Shown here piece by piece: positions 1 to 8,458 of a stretch of DNA of 64,000 nucleotides (position 1 is its first letter; each line of letters starts with the position of its first letter). The notes below the pieces were generated by a model. That model saw only the letters and a list, made by a program, of their open reading frames with translations, had not been told where the DNA came from and did no database searches. The stretch spans positions 99,835 through 163,834 of the forward strand of contig NZ_ARYN01000014.1 in assembly GCF_002094855.1 (NCBI RefSeq), read 5' to 3'. A program made the position numbers and the translations under genes. This DNA comes from Zunongwangia atlantica 22II14-10F7 (GTDB lineage Bacteria > Bacteroidota > Bacteroidia > Flavobacteriales > Flavobacteriaceae).

Positions 1-1682
1 CACCACAAATGTATCAGCAATGGTTAAGCTACGAAGAAGGTCTTTCAGAATCTGCTGCACAAAATATTTATGCGAATATGATTCGTACAGGTGTAGGTGC
101 AACTTTAACTGAAGGAAAACAGGCATACCATTTGCAAAACAACACTATGGATCTTCGTTATGTTCAGGTTCCTTTTTCTTCAATTTCAGATGATGAAGTT
201 GAAGTTTCTAAGGCTGAAATTAAAGAATATGTAGATAGCCATAAAGCAAAGTTCGAAACTGAAGCCGCTCGTAATATTCAATATGTTATTTTTAGTGAAG
301 AGCCATCTCCAGAAGATAAAGAAGAAGCTAAAGCATCTTTAACTGGTTTGTTAGAAGATAGAGTTGAATATAACTCTGTTTCTAAAACTAATGATACCAT
401 AGCTGGATTTAAAACAACTTCAGACGATCAGGAATTTGTTAATTCTAATTCAGATTTAACTCAGCCAGTAACTTTCAAATTCAAAAATCAGCTTCCAAAA
501 GAATTTGCTGATGACTTGTTCAATCTTGAAGAAGGAGAAGTTTATGGTCCTTATGAAGAAAATGGATACTGGAAGTTAAGCAAGTTGGTAGAGACTAAGC
601 AAATCCCAGATTCGATAAAAGCAAGCCATATTTTATTAGGATATCAAGGCGCTCAGGCTGGTGGAAGCCGTACTGAAGCTGCTGCAAAACAATTAGCAGA
701 TAGTTTAGCTGGAGTTGTAAAGGCAAATAAATCTAAGATTGGAGAATTAGCAACTGAATTTTCAGATGATCCTTCGGCTGCACAAAACTCTGGTGATCTT
801 GGTTATTTTAGGCCTGGTATGATGGTGCCAACTTTCGACGATTTTGTTCTAAATAATAATGAAGGAACTGTAGGTGTTGTAAAAACAGATTTTGGTTACC
901 ACGTTATTTATATTGAAGAGCAAACAGATAGAGAGAAAGCTGTAAAGATTGCTACTGTAGCAAGAGAAGTAGAAGCTACTGAAGGTACAAGAAATAAGCT
1001 TTTTAATGATGTAACTAAATTCGAGATCGCTGCAAGTGAGGGTGACTTTACTGAAGAAGCTAAAACTGCAGATTATAGAATTCGTACTGTTCGTGACGTA
1101 AAAGCTTTAGACGAAAATATCCCAGGAGTAGGACAGCAGCGTCGTGTAGTACAATGGGCTTTTGAAGAAGAAGCTAAAGTAGGCGATGTTAAACGTTTCG
1201 AAATTCCAACAGGATACATCGTAGCTCAAATTACCGCTAAAAAGAAAAAAGGATTAATGAGTCCAGAAGATGCTTCTTCTGAAGTTATTCCAATTCTTAC
1301 AAAGCAGAAGAAAGCTGAAATGATCAAAGAAAAGATTTCTGGAACTACTGTAGATCAGGTTGCAGAAAATCAAAATAAAATTGTTCAAACTGCAAATGCT
1401 GTAAACTTAAGTTCTCCAACACTTGCAGGTGCAGGTAGTGAGCCAGAAGTTGTAGGTGCTGTTTATGCTTTAGAGGTTGGTGAAACAAGTAAGCCAATCG
1501 TAGGGGATAAAGGTGTTTATGTTGTAGAATTGGTAAGTAAGAGTGAAGCTCCAGAGCTAGATTCTTATAAGCCATTCGCACAACAGGAAACTAGTAGTCG
1601 TCGCCAAATGGCGAACGCTAGAGCTTTTGAAGCTTTAAAAGCTAAAGCTGAGATTGAAGATAATAGAGCTAAATTCTATTAG
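1..1682 (+). CDS. Peptidyl-prolyl cis-trans isomerase, PpiD/SurA type (5' partial)
   Basis: This is the C-terminal part of a periplasmic folding factor that isomerises X-Pro bonds and helps outer-membrane proteins fold. The frame is open to the first base of the window (CCA CAA precede the first ATG at 9), so the N-terminus, expected to hold a membrane anchor and chaperone helices, lies outside. A parvulin domain is visible at about residues 200-305 of the visible part: KASHILLGYQ at its start, EFSDDPSAAQNSGDLGYF in the middle and FGYHVIYIEE at its end. A second parvulin-like segment follows at about 330-510 and is more degenerate. The C-terminus is Lys/Ala/Glu rich. The gene ends 18 bases before a strong hairpin. 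Family assignment is secure; PpiD rather than another SurA-N family member is inferred from length and architecture. Confidence 0.88.
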   Translation, partial: PQMYQQWLSYEEGLSESAAQNIYANMIRTGVGATLTEGKQAYHLQNNTMDLRYVQVPFSSISDDEVEVSKAEIKEYVDSHKAKFETEAARNIQYVIFSEEPSPEDKEEAKASLTGLLEDRVEYNSVSKTNDTIAGFKTTSDDQEFVNSNSDLTQPVTFKFKNQLPKEFADDLFNLEEGEVYGPYEENGYWKLSKLVETKQIPDSIKASHILLGYQGAQAGGSRTEAAAKQLADSLAGVVKANKSKIGELATEFSDDPSAAQNSGDLGYFRPGMMVPTFDDFVLNNNEGTVGVVKTDFGYHVIYIEEQTDREKAVKIATVAREVEATEGTRNKLFNDVTKFEIAASEGDFTEEAKTADYRIRTVRDVKALDENIPGVGQQRRVVQWAFEEEAKVGDVKRFEIPTGYIVAQITAKKKKGLMSPEDASSEVIPILTKQKKAEMIKEKISGTTVDQVAENQNKIVQTANAVNLSSPTLAGAGSEPEVVGAVYALEVGETSKPIVGDKGVYVVELVSKSEAPELDSYKPFAQQETSSRRQMANARAFEALKAKAEIEDNRAKFY

Positions 1683-1700
1683 GATTTATATTCAAATAAT

Positions 1701-1733
1701 AAAAAAAAGCCACTCGATCGAGTGGCTTTTTTT
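1701..1733. terminator. Bidirectional intrinsic terminator
   Basis: A perfect inverted repeat GCCACTC-GATC-GAGTGGC is flanked by an A-tract on the left and a T-tract on the right. It sits between the convergent ppiD-like gene and the GHMP kinase gene and can stop transcription from both sides. Confidence 0.85.
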
Positions 1734-1796
1734 ATTTCTGCAAATCTCCAGTAGTCGATTTTATATAATTTTCGATACTTTTTTTAGAAGTAAAAT

Positions 1797-2720
1797 TTAT
1801 AAGATCATTTTTGAATATGGGATCACCACTTCAAAGCCTTTAGTCTTAAAATATACCGTGGGATCATTTTTACTCGTGGCCATTACAAAATCGCCGCCCC
1901 ATGCACCAAGACTTTTAATACTTCCTTCAAAATCTGCGAAAACTCTAGTTTTAACCTTAGGCAGCTGTACTGCTTTAGCAATTAAATTCTCATGAATATT
2001 TAAAAGTAACTCAAATTCAGCCAGATTTTCGCATTTAATGAGTTGCTGAGTGATATTCGATACTTTTTCAATTAAAACTTCACGATGTGCGTCTTCCTGC
2101 TTTCTATAGTGCGCTATGCCTTCTCTGCTGTTTTGTTTCTGGTTTAGATATACAAAGTATATGTTATCTGAAAATACCGGGTTAAAAGGCGATTTTAGCG
2201 AAATTTGGGTATCTTTTTTTCGCTCGTATGTAATTGCACCGTCTGCTTTGGCACAGGCAATGTCATAACCACTTCCTCCAAAAGTTTTATTCAGTAAAAC
2301 ATAAGGATCTATAGACAGCCATTGGGAAATATTATTAATTAAGGTTGACGAGGTTCCCAATCCCCATTCGCGCTTAAATTCTAATTCGGTTTCAATAATG
2401 TAACCTTTTTCGAAAAGATTTAAACCAGATAGTTCTTCTGCTTCTGTTAAAATCTGAATGCAACGTTGGGATATTTCAGTGGTTTTTTCTGAAATGTTTT
2501 CTTCTGAAGTTGATTTTATTCCGAAGGAATCTTTCCTAAACTCATCCTGAAACCAAATCTCACCGTTTTCATCTTTACTGATCCATTTTATTAATCCCGA
2601 AGAATTTTCTTCAACATTTAAAAACTGACCTTTTTTCGTAGGAAGGCATAAAGCTTGTGCGCCATCTAAAACTGCATATTCTGCAGTGATTAAAAGTTTT
2701 CCGTGGCTATAAAATCTCAT
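1797..2720 (-). CDS. GYDIA-family GHMP kinase
   Basis: A 307-residue GHMP-superfamily kinase, probably acting on mevalonate or phosphomevalonate in isoprenoid synthesis. The ATP-binding motif of the superfamily appears as EWGLGTSSTLINN at about residues 114-126, and the family-naming GYDIA motif follows at about 151-155. The N-terminus MRFYSHGKLLITAEYAVLDG is the typical first strand of GHMP kinases. Its ATG overlaps the stop of the HMG-CoA reductase gene by 4 bases (2717-2720), so the two are translationally coupled. In other Bacteroidota this family sits beside HMG-CoA reductase; that context supports a mevalonate-pathway role, but the exact substrate cannot be read from sequence. Confidence 0.85.
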   Translation of the reverse strand: MRFYSHGKLLITAEYAVLDGAQALCLPTKKGQFLNVEENSSGLIKWISKDENGEIWFQDEFRKDSFGIKSTSEENISEKTTEISQRCIQILTEAEELSGLNLFEKGYIIETELEFKREWGLGTSSTLINNISQWLSIDPYVLLNKTFGGSGYDIACAKADGAITYERKKDTQISLKSPFNPVFSDNIYFVYLNQKQNSREGIAHYRKQEDAHREVLIEKVSNITQQLIKCENLAEFELLLNIHENLIAKAVQLPKVKTRVFADFEGSIKSLGAWGGDFVMATSKNDPTVYFKTKGFEVVIPYSKMIL

Positions 2721-4033
2721 CCTCTAAGTTTTTCAAGTTGCACAGCAACATCGCTATGAGAAACCACATTGGTTTTATAATATTCGATTAGTTTTTCTTT
2801 TTCTTCCAAAGTGGCGTTATGCTGATTAAGAATATTCATTAAATGCATTTTCATGTGGCCTTTTTGGATGCCGGTAGTGATTAGCGATTTTACAGCTGCA
2901 AAGTTCTGAGCCAATCCTGCTACGGCAACTATTTCCATCAATTTTCTGGCATTAGGTTTTCCAAGCATTTCCATAGCAAGTTTTACTAGTGGATGAAGAC
3001 TGGTTAAACCGCCAACAGTTCCTAAAGCCAAAGGAACTTCAATCCAAAATTTAAAGATTCCGTCTTCAACTTTTGCATGGGTTAGACTGGAGTACTGGCC
3101 ATCTTTGGCGGCATAGGCATGAACGCCAGCTTCAATGGCTCTAAAATCGTTTCCGGTAGCTAGTACAACCGCATCGATACCATTCATAATACCTTTATTG
3201 TGGGTAACGGCACGGTAAGGTTCTGTTTCAGCAATTTTTACTGCTCTTAAAAATTTTTCAGCAAAATGTTCTCCGGTAAAATTCGCATCATCAGATAATT
3301 CATCTAGCGAGCAGGAAACTTCAGCACGCACAATACATTCAGGAACATAATTAGAAAGAATACTCATCACAATTTCGATATTGCGCTCTTCATCATTAAA
3401 ATCTTCCCAGATGGCGGCTTCTTTTTCAAGAATTTCAGCAAATTTTTCAAGGCAACTATTAATAAAATTAGCGCCCATGCTGTCTACAGTTTCAAAATTA
3501 CAGTGCAGCTGATAATAATTTTCAACTTCTGTGGTGCGCTCTCTTAGTTCGATGCTTTTAATTCCGCCACCGCGTTGCTCCATATTTTTAGTGATAGGTG
3601 CAGCAGCTTCTCTAAGTTTAGGCTCTAATTCGTTAAAAAACAGCTCTAATTTTTCTTCGCTTCCCTGGTAAATAAAATGTACTTGCCCAACTTTTATGGT
3701 GTCTATCACTTCAGTTTTAAATCCGCCTCGGCTTCCCCAAAACTTAGCGGCTTTGCTGGCCGCAGCAATAACCGAACTTTCTTCGATTGCCATAGGAATT
3801 GCAAAAAGCTCGTTGTTAATTAAAAAGTTAGGAGCAATTCCAAAAGGTAAATAATAATTAGAGATCGTATTTTCGGTAAACTCGTCGTGAAGTTGTTGTA
3901 AATTTTCCTCTTTATTCCAATACTGTTTTAAAACTTCTTCAGCTTTAGGATCGGCATTCAGATAGGTTTTAGTTAACCAGTTAATCTTTTCTTCTTTCGT
4001 TAGCTTCGAAAAGCCAGAAATTGGTTCCTTCAT
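2717..4033 (-). CDS. mvaA: Hydroxymethylglutaryl-CoA reductase, class II type
   Basis: Reduces HMG-CoA to mevalonate (or runs in reverse), the committed step of the mevalonate pathway. Class II features are present: ENTISNYYLPFGIAPNF near the N-terminus with the substrate-binding Glu, THNKGIMNGIDAV with the catalytic Lys, TGNDFRAIEAG with the catalytic Asp, and GIQKGHMKMH with the catalytic His. Length (438 residues from the preferred start) fits the family. The open frame runs upstream to an ATG at 4093, but a perfect -7 promoter box lies inside that extension, so the ATG at 4033 (MKEPISGFSKLTKEEK) is preferred. It is the first gene of a two-gene operon with the GHMP kinase. Confidence 0.9.
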   Translation of the reverse strand: MKEPISGFSKLTKEEKINWLTKTYLNADPKAEEVLKQYWNKEENLQQLHDEFTENTISNYYLPFGIAPNFLINNELFAIPMAIEESSVIAAASKAAKFWGSRGGFKTEVIDTIKVGQVHFIYQGSEEKLELFFNELEPKLREAAAPITKNMEQRGGGIKSIELRERTTEVENYYQLHCNFETVDSMGANFINSCLEKFAEILEKEAAIWEDFNDEERNIEIVMSILSNYVPECIVRAEVSCSLDELSDDANFTGEHFAEKFLRAVKIAETEPYRAVTHNKGIMNGIDAVVLATGNDFRAIEAGVHAYAAKDGQYSSLTHAKVEDGIFKFWIEVPLALGTVGGLTSLHPLVKLAMEMLGKPNARKLMEIVAVAGLAQNFAAVKSLITTGIQKGHMKMHLMNILNQHNATLEEKEKLIEYYKTNVVSHSDVAVQLEKLRG

Positions 4034-4056
4034 GAAATTTTGTAATAGTTTCAATG

Positions 4057-4064
4057 CAAAGATA
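4057..4064 (-). promoter_or_regulatory. Promoter -7 box for mvaA
   Basis: On the minus strand this reads TATCTTTG, a perfect match to the Bacteroidota TAnnTTTG box. The start point would fall near 4050-4053, giving a leader of about 17-20 bases before the ATG at 4033. The -33 element is poor. Confidence 0.6.
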
Positions 4065-4222
4065 CAATTGTTATTTAGTTGCTCGTAAGACATAAATTTA
4101 ATCCCGTGTTAGGGGATGTTGAAAATCTCTTTAACAAAATGTTAGTATTTAACACGAGTTGCGCCCGCTTTGTCATCAAAATTTAGTAAACTTGGCCTGC
4201 AATAAAATTTTTAAAGAATTTA

Positions 4223-6394
4223 ATGAGGTTCTCAAAAATCTTAGTTCTGCTTATGACGATGGCAGCTTCTGTTGCGACTTCCCAGGAAAAGAGTATCACG
4301 CTTGAAGAAATATGGAGCGGAAAATTTAGTCAGCAACATTTACAATCCCTACAATCTCTAAAAAATGGTGTAGAATACGTGGTGCTAAATCACGATTCAG
4401 ATTCTGGAAACTCCAGTATAGATGTTTATAGTTATAAAACTGGGGAGCAAACCCGCACGCTGGTAGACACCAAAAATCTTGAAGATCTAAAAAGCTTTCA
4501 GAGTTTTAGTTTAAGTGAGGATGAATCTAAGATCTTACTAGCTACAGATCCACAGCCAATTTACCGCAGATCTTCTAAGGCGATATTCTATATTTTCGAT
4601 GTAAACTCTAAAAAACTTACAAAATTTAGCGATAAGAAAGTACAGGAGCCAACATTTTCTCCAGATAATTCGAAGCTTGCTTATGTTTTTGAGAACAATA
4701 TTTACATCTACAATGTTGCTGAAAAAACTGAGAAACAGATCACCAAAGACGGTAAAATTAATAGTATCATCAACGGAATTACCGATTGGGTTTACGAAGA
4801 AGAGCTTGGTTTTGTGAGAGCATTTGAATGGAATGCCAAAGGTGATAAAATTGCCTTCTTAAGATTAGACGAAACTGAAGTACCAGAGTTTTCTATGGAT
4901 ATCTTTGGTAGTGATCTTTATCCTAGCGAGCAGGTTTTTAAATATCCAAAAGCGGGTGAAGCAAATTCTAAGGTATCGCTTCATATGTACGATGTAAAAA
5001 CCGAAGAAACAGAGGAAATCGATCTTGGTGATTATTCAGATTTTTATATTCCAAGAATTAAATGGACCAATAAAGATTACATCTTAAGTGCGCAGGTGTT
5101 AAACAGGCATCAAAATCAATTAGATCTTCTTTTTGTGAATGCTGAAGATAATACTGCAGAAGTTATTCTTACTGAAAAAGTCGAAGCTTACGTTGATGTG
5201 ACAGATAATCTAACCTTTTTAGAAGATAATAGCTTTATCTGGACCAGCGAACGTGATGGTTTTAACCATATTTATTTATATGCTGAAAGTGGAAAACTGA
5301 AGCATCAGGTAACCACCGGAAATTGGGAAGTGACCAACTACTATGGTTACGACAAGAAAAACGATCGCTTATTTTATCAAAGCACAGAAAACGGAAGTGT
5401 AAACCGTGATGTTTATTCGATAAAAACGAACGGGAAAAGTAAAAAAAGACTCACCGAAAAAACCGGGATGAATAATGCCGATTTTAGTGCTGATTTTACA
5501 TATTTTATTAATGCATTTACCAGTACTGAAACTCCAATGCAGTACACGCTTCATTCAGCGAAAAGTGGAAAATTAGTTCGTGAGATAAAAGATAATAGCG
5601 AGTTGCTGGATATTGAAAAACCTTATCATTTTTCACCAAAAGAATTATCTACACTCGAGGTGAATGGGAACGAATTAAACATGTGGACGATCAAACCTTC
5701 AGATTTTGATGAATCTAAGGAATATCCGTTATTAATGTTCCAATATTCAGGGCCTGGCTCACAGTCGGTTTCTAATTCTTACTTCAATACTAACGAATAT
5801 TGGTATCAATTATTAGCAAATAAAGGCTATATTATCGCCTGTGTAGACGGTAGAGGGACTGGTTTTAAAGGAGCCGATTTCAAAAAAGTAACTCAAAATG
5901 AGTTAGGGAAATACGAATTGGAAGATCAGATCGCTGCCGCTAAAAAATTAGGAGAGCTGGATTATATTGATGAAAGCCGAATTGGTATTTGGGGATGGAG
6001 CTTTGGTGGATTTATGGCGTCTAATGCAATCTTGAAAGGTAATGATACTTTTACTATGGCAATTGCTGTAGCGCCGGTAACAAGCTGGAGGTTTTATGAT
6101 ACGATCTATACCGAACGTTTTATGACTACACCGCAGGAAAATGCTTCTGGTTACGATGAGAATTCGCCCATAAATCATGTAGAAAAATTAAAAGGAGACT
6201 TTTTAATTGTACATGGTGGTGGCGATGATAATGTGCATCTTCAAAATACCATGCGAATGGTTGAAGCACTTATCCAGGCAAATAAACAATTCGATTGGGC
6301 CATTTATCCTGATAAAAATCACGGAATTTTTGGCGGAAATACCAGGCTGCACATGTATACTAAAATGACAAACTTTATAACAGAACATCTATAA
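4223..6394 (+). CDS. Dipeptidyl peptidase IV (S9B family), secreted
   Basis: Cleaves X-Pro (or X-Ala) dipeptides from peptide N-termini in the periplasm. A signal peptide covers about residues 1-20, ending near VATSQ. The beta-propeller domain contains DWVYEEE, whose Glu residues (192-194) match the pair that grips the free N-terminus in DPP IV. The C-terminal alpha/beta hydrolase has the nucleophile motif GWSFGGF (Ser593), Asp668 in GGGDDNVHL and His700 in DKNHGIF, so the triad is complete. At 723 residues it is the normal length. The peptide transporter gene starts 24 bases downstream, which suggests a cut-and-import unit. Confidence 0.93.
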   Translation: MRFSKILVLLMTMAASVATSQEKSITLEEIWSGKFSQQHLQSLQSLKNGVEYVVLNHDSDSGNSSIDVYSYKTGEQTRTLVDTKNLEDLKSFQSFSLSEDESKILLATDPQPIYRRSSKAIFYIFDVNSKKLTKFSDKKVQEPTFSPDNSKLAYVFENNIYIYNVAEKTEKQITKDGKINSIINGITDWVYEEELGFVRAFEWNAKGDKIAFLRLDETEVPEFSMDIFGSDLYPSEQVFKYPKAGEANSKVSLHMYDVKTEETEEIDLGDYSDFYIPRIKWTNKDYILSAQVLNRHQNQLDLLFVNAEDNTAEVILTEKVEAYVDVTDNLTFLEDNSFIWTSERDGFNHIYLYAESGKLKHQVTTGNWEVTNYYGYDKKNDRLFYQSTENGSVNRDVYSIKTNGKSKKRLTEKTGMNNADFSADFTYFINAFTSTETPMQYTLHSAKSGKLVREIKDNSELLDIEKPYHFSPKELSTLEVNGNELNMWTIKPSDFDESKEYPLLMFQYSGPGSQSVSNSYFNTNEYWYQLLANKGYIIACVDGRGTGFKGADFKKVTQNELGKYELEDQIAAAKKLGELDYIDESRIGIWGWSFGGFMASNAILKGNDTFTMAIAVAPVTSWRFYDTIYTERFMTTPQENASGYDENSPINHVEKLKGDFLIVHGGGDDNVHLQNTMRMVEALIQANKQFDWAIYPDKNHGIFGGNTRLHMYTKMTNFITEHL

Positions 6395-6418
6395 AACTCA
6401 ATCAACAAACTTAAAATT

Positions 6419-7795
6419 ATGGCAAATACTGCACCTCCAGCTAATCAAAAAGAACTATTTGGGCACCCGGTAGGATTGTATATTCTATTTTTCACCGAAT
6501 TATGGGAACGTTTTTCGTATTACGGAATGCGTGCACTTTTTGTACTTTATCTAGTCGCTGAGACAAACTCTGATAATCCTGGTTTTGGATGGACCAACGC
6601 TGAAGCATTAAGTTTATACAGTTGGTATACCATGCTTGTTTACGTAGTTTCTATTCCCGGGGGATGGATTGCAGATAAGTTTTTAGGTCAAAAGAAAACT
6701 GTATTAATCGGTGGTATTTTACTATGTATTGGTCATGGTATTTTAGCTTTTGAATCTGAAACTTCTTTCTATATCGGTTGTTTGTTTATCATTCTTGGTG
6801 TAGGTGGCTTAAAGCCAAACATCTCTTCTATGGTGGGTGGTTTGTATAAGCAAGGTGACGAGCGTAGAGATCTTGGGTTTTATATTTTCTACATGGGGAT
6901 TAATATTGGTGGGTTTTTAGCACCAATTGCCTGTGGATTTTTAGCTGAATATTACGGATGGCACTGGGGCTTTGGTCTTGCAGCTATAGGAATGTTACTG
7001 GGACAGATCGTTTACATGATGGGACAAAAACACCTAACTCATGTTGGGAATTTAATTTCCAGAAAGAACGAAGCAGATCGTGCAATTTTAGATAAGCCAT
7101 TAACATCTATAGAAAAAGACAGAGTAAAAGTGCTATTACTTTCTTTCTTGTTAATTATCCTTTTCTGGGCGGCTTTCGAACAAGCGGGTGGATTAATGAA
7201 CCTTTATGCTGCAGAGAAAGTAGATAGAACGCTTTTAGGTTTCGAGATTCCGGCTTCAGTATTCCAATCGGTGAACTCATTCTTTATCATTACGCTGGCA
7301 ACTTTGGTAGGTAGCTTCTGGTTTAAATGGAAACAAAAAGGGAAAGAATCTTCTTCGATCTTTAAAATGGCGATTGGGTTGATCATTATGGCCTTAGGAT
7401 TTGGATTTATGAGTGCTGCTTCTGTACAGTATCAGGAAACTGGATCTTCAGGAATGTATTGGCTAATCGCAGCTTATTTATTCCATACCATTGGTGAACT
7501 TTGTGCTTCGCCGGTATCACTTTCATTCATTACGAAATTGGCACCGCTAAAATACGCTTCAGTAATTATGGGGATGTATTGGGCTGCAACCGGTCTAGGA
7601 AATAAAGTTGCAGGTCTTATCGGGCAGTTTGCTCAGGATCTTGGGGAGTTTGAAGTTTTTACAGGTATCGCGGTGATTTGGACGCTAATAGGGATTATAG
7701 TAATTATGTTACTTAAACCTCTTAAACGTCTTACTCACGGAGCTGAGGATGCTAAAATGGAAGAAGGAATTCCTATGGAAACCACAGTAGAATAA
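6419..7795 (+). CDS. POT/PTR2-family proton-coupled oligopeptide transporter
   Basis: An inner-membrane MFS symporter importing di- and tripeptides with protons. The family signature ELWERFSYYGMRALFVLYL is at about residues 27-45 and holds the ExxER-type motif of POT proteins. Many hydrophobic helices follow, with a loop of charged residues near 215-235 between the two halves. The motif GGLKPNISSMVGGLY fits the second POT signature. At 458 residues it is close to bacterial DtpT-like proteins. The gene directly follows dipeptidyl peptidase IV and ends at a strong terminator, so the two probably form one transcript: the peptidase makes dipeptides and this protein takes them up. Confidence 0.92.
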   Translation: MANTAPPANQKELFGHPVGLYILFFTELWERFSYYGMRALFVLYLVAETNSDNPGFGWTNAEALSLYSWYTMLVYVVSIPGGWIADKFLGQKKTVLIGGILLCIGHGILAFESETSFYIGCLFIILGVGGLKPNISSMVGGLYKQGDERRDLGFYIFYMGINIGGFLAPIACGFLAEYYGWHWGFGLAAIGMLLGQIVYMMGQKHLTHVGNLISRKNEADRAILDKPLTSIEKDRVKVLLLSFLLIILFWAAFEQAGGLMNLYAAEKVDRTLLGFEIPASVFQSVNSFFIITLATLVGSFWFKWKQKGKESSSIFKMAIGLIIMALGFGFMSAASVQYQETGSSGMYWLIAAYLFHTIGELCASPVSLSFITKLAPLKYASVIMGMYWAATGLGNKVAGLIGQFAQDLGEFEVFTGIAVIWTLIGIIVIMLLKPLKRLTHGAEDAKMEEGIPMETTVE

Positions 7796-7814
7796 ATTAC
7801 ACAAAATATATTAT

Positions 7815-7844
7815 AAAAAACGTTCTGTAAAAGGAACGTTTTTT
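7815..7844 (+). terminator. Intrinsic terminator after the peptide transporter
   Basis: Stem AAAAAACGTTC (7815-7825) pairs with GAACGTTTTTT (7834-7844) around an 8-base loop. It closes the peptidase-transporter operon. Confidence 0.85.
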
Positions 7845-7871
7845 GTTATTATAGAAGAAAATTTTTAGAAG

Positions 7872-8426
7872 ATGAAAAGACTATTTTTTATAGCATTGGT
7901 ACTTATTGGCTTTACAATGCAGGCGCAGGAAACTGAAAGCAAGATCAAATGGATGACGATGAATGAAGCTTTGGCAGCACAAAAAGAAGCGCCAAAGAAT
8001 ATTATTATGGATGCCTATACAGACTGGTGCGGGCCTTGTAAAATGTTAGATAAAAATACGTTTGGACATCCTAAAGTAGCTGAATTTATAAATGAAAACT
8101 ATTATCCGGTAAAATTTAATGCTGAAGGTGAAGAAGAGATCAATTACAAAAATGAAGTTTTTGCCAATCCGCAATATAATCCAGATTTAAAAGGAAGAAG
8201 AAACAGTCCGCATGAATTTGCTCGTGCGCTACAAATTTCTGCTTATCCAAGTATCGTGTTTTTTGATGAAAAAGGGGATTTAATAGCGCCATTAAAGGGA
8301 TACAGGACTCCGGCGCAGATTGAAATTTTCCTTAAAATCTTCGCAAAAGACGAATATAAAAATTTAACTACTGAAAAAGCCTGGAACGAATACAATGAAA
8401 ACTTCGAACCTACGTTTACTAAGTAA
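7872..8426 (+). CDS. Secreted thioredoxin-family protein
   Basis: A periplasmic thiol-disulfide protein of 184 residues. A signal peptide (MKRLFFIALVLIGFTMQAQ) is followed by a thioredoxin fold with the redox motif WCGPC, Cys53 and Cys56. A conserved cis-Pro lies in SAYPSIVFFD at about 125-134, as expected for thioredoxins. A long insert between the active site and the cis-Pro strand (roughly residues 75-115) resembles the DUF255/thioredoxin_7-like proteins of Bacteroidota. It is a single gene: a terminator precedes it and another follows inside the end of comEC. The substrate is unknown. Confidence 0.85.
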   Translation: MKRLFFIALVLIGFTMQAQETESKIKWMTMNEALAAQKEAPKNIIMDAYTDWCGPCKMLDKNTFGHPKVAEFINENYYPVKFNAEGEEEINYKNEVFANPQYNPDLKGRRNSPHEFARALQISAYPSIVFFDEKGDLIAPLKGYRTPAQIEIFLKIFAKDEYKNLTTEKAWNEYNENFEPTFTK

Positions 8427-8458
8427 GTGTTAGTTGTATCATAAACAATAGTTTGTGG

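Noticed and set aside
1654..1995. Plus-strand frame of 113 codons crossing the ppiD terminator
   Set aside because: It runs through the terminator and is antisense to the GHMP kinase; no family resemblance.
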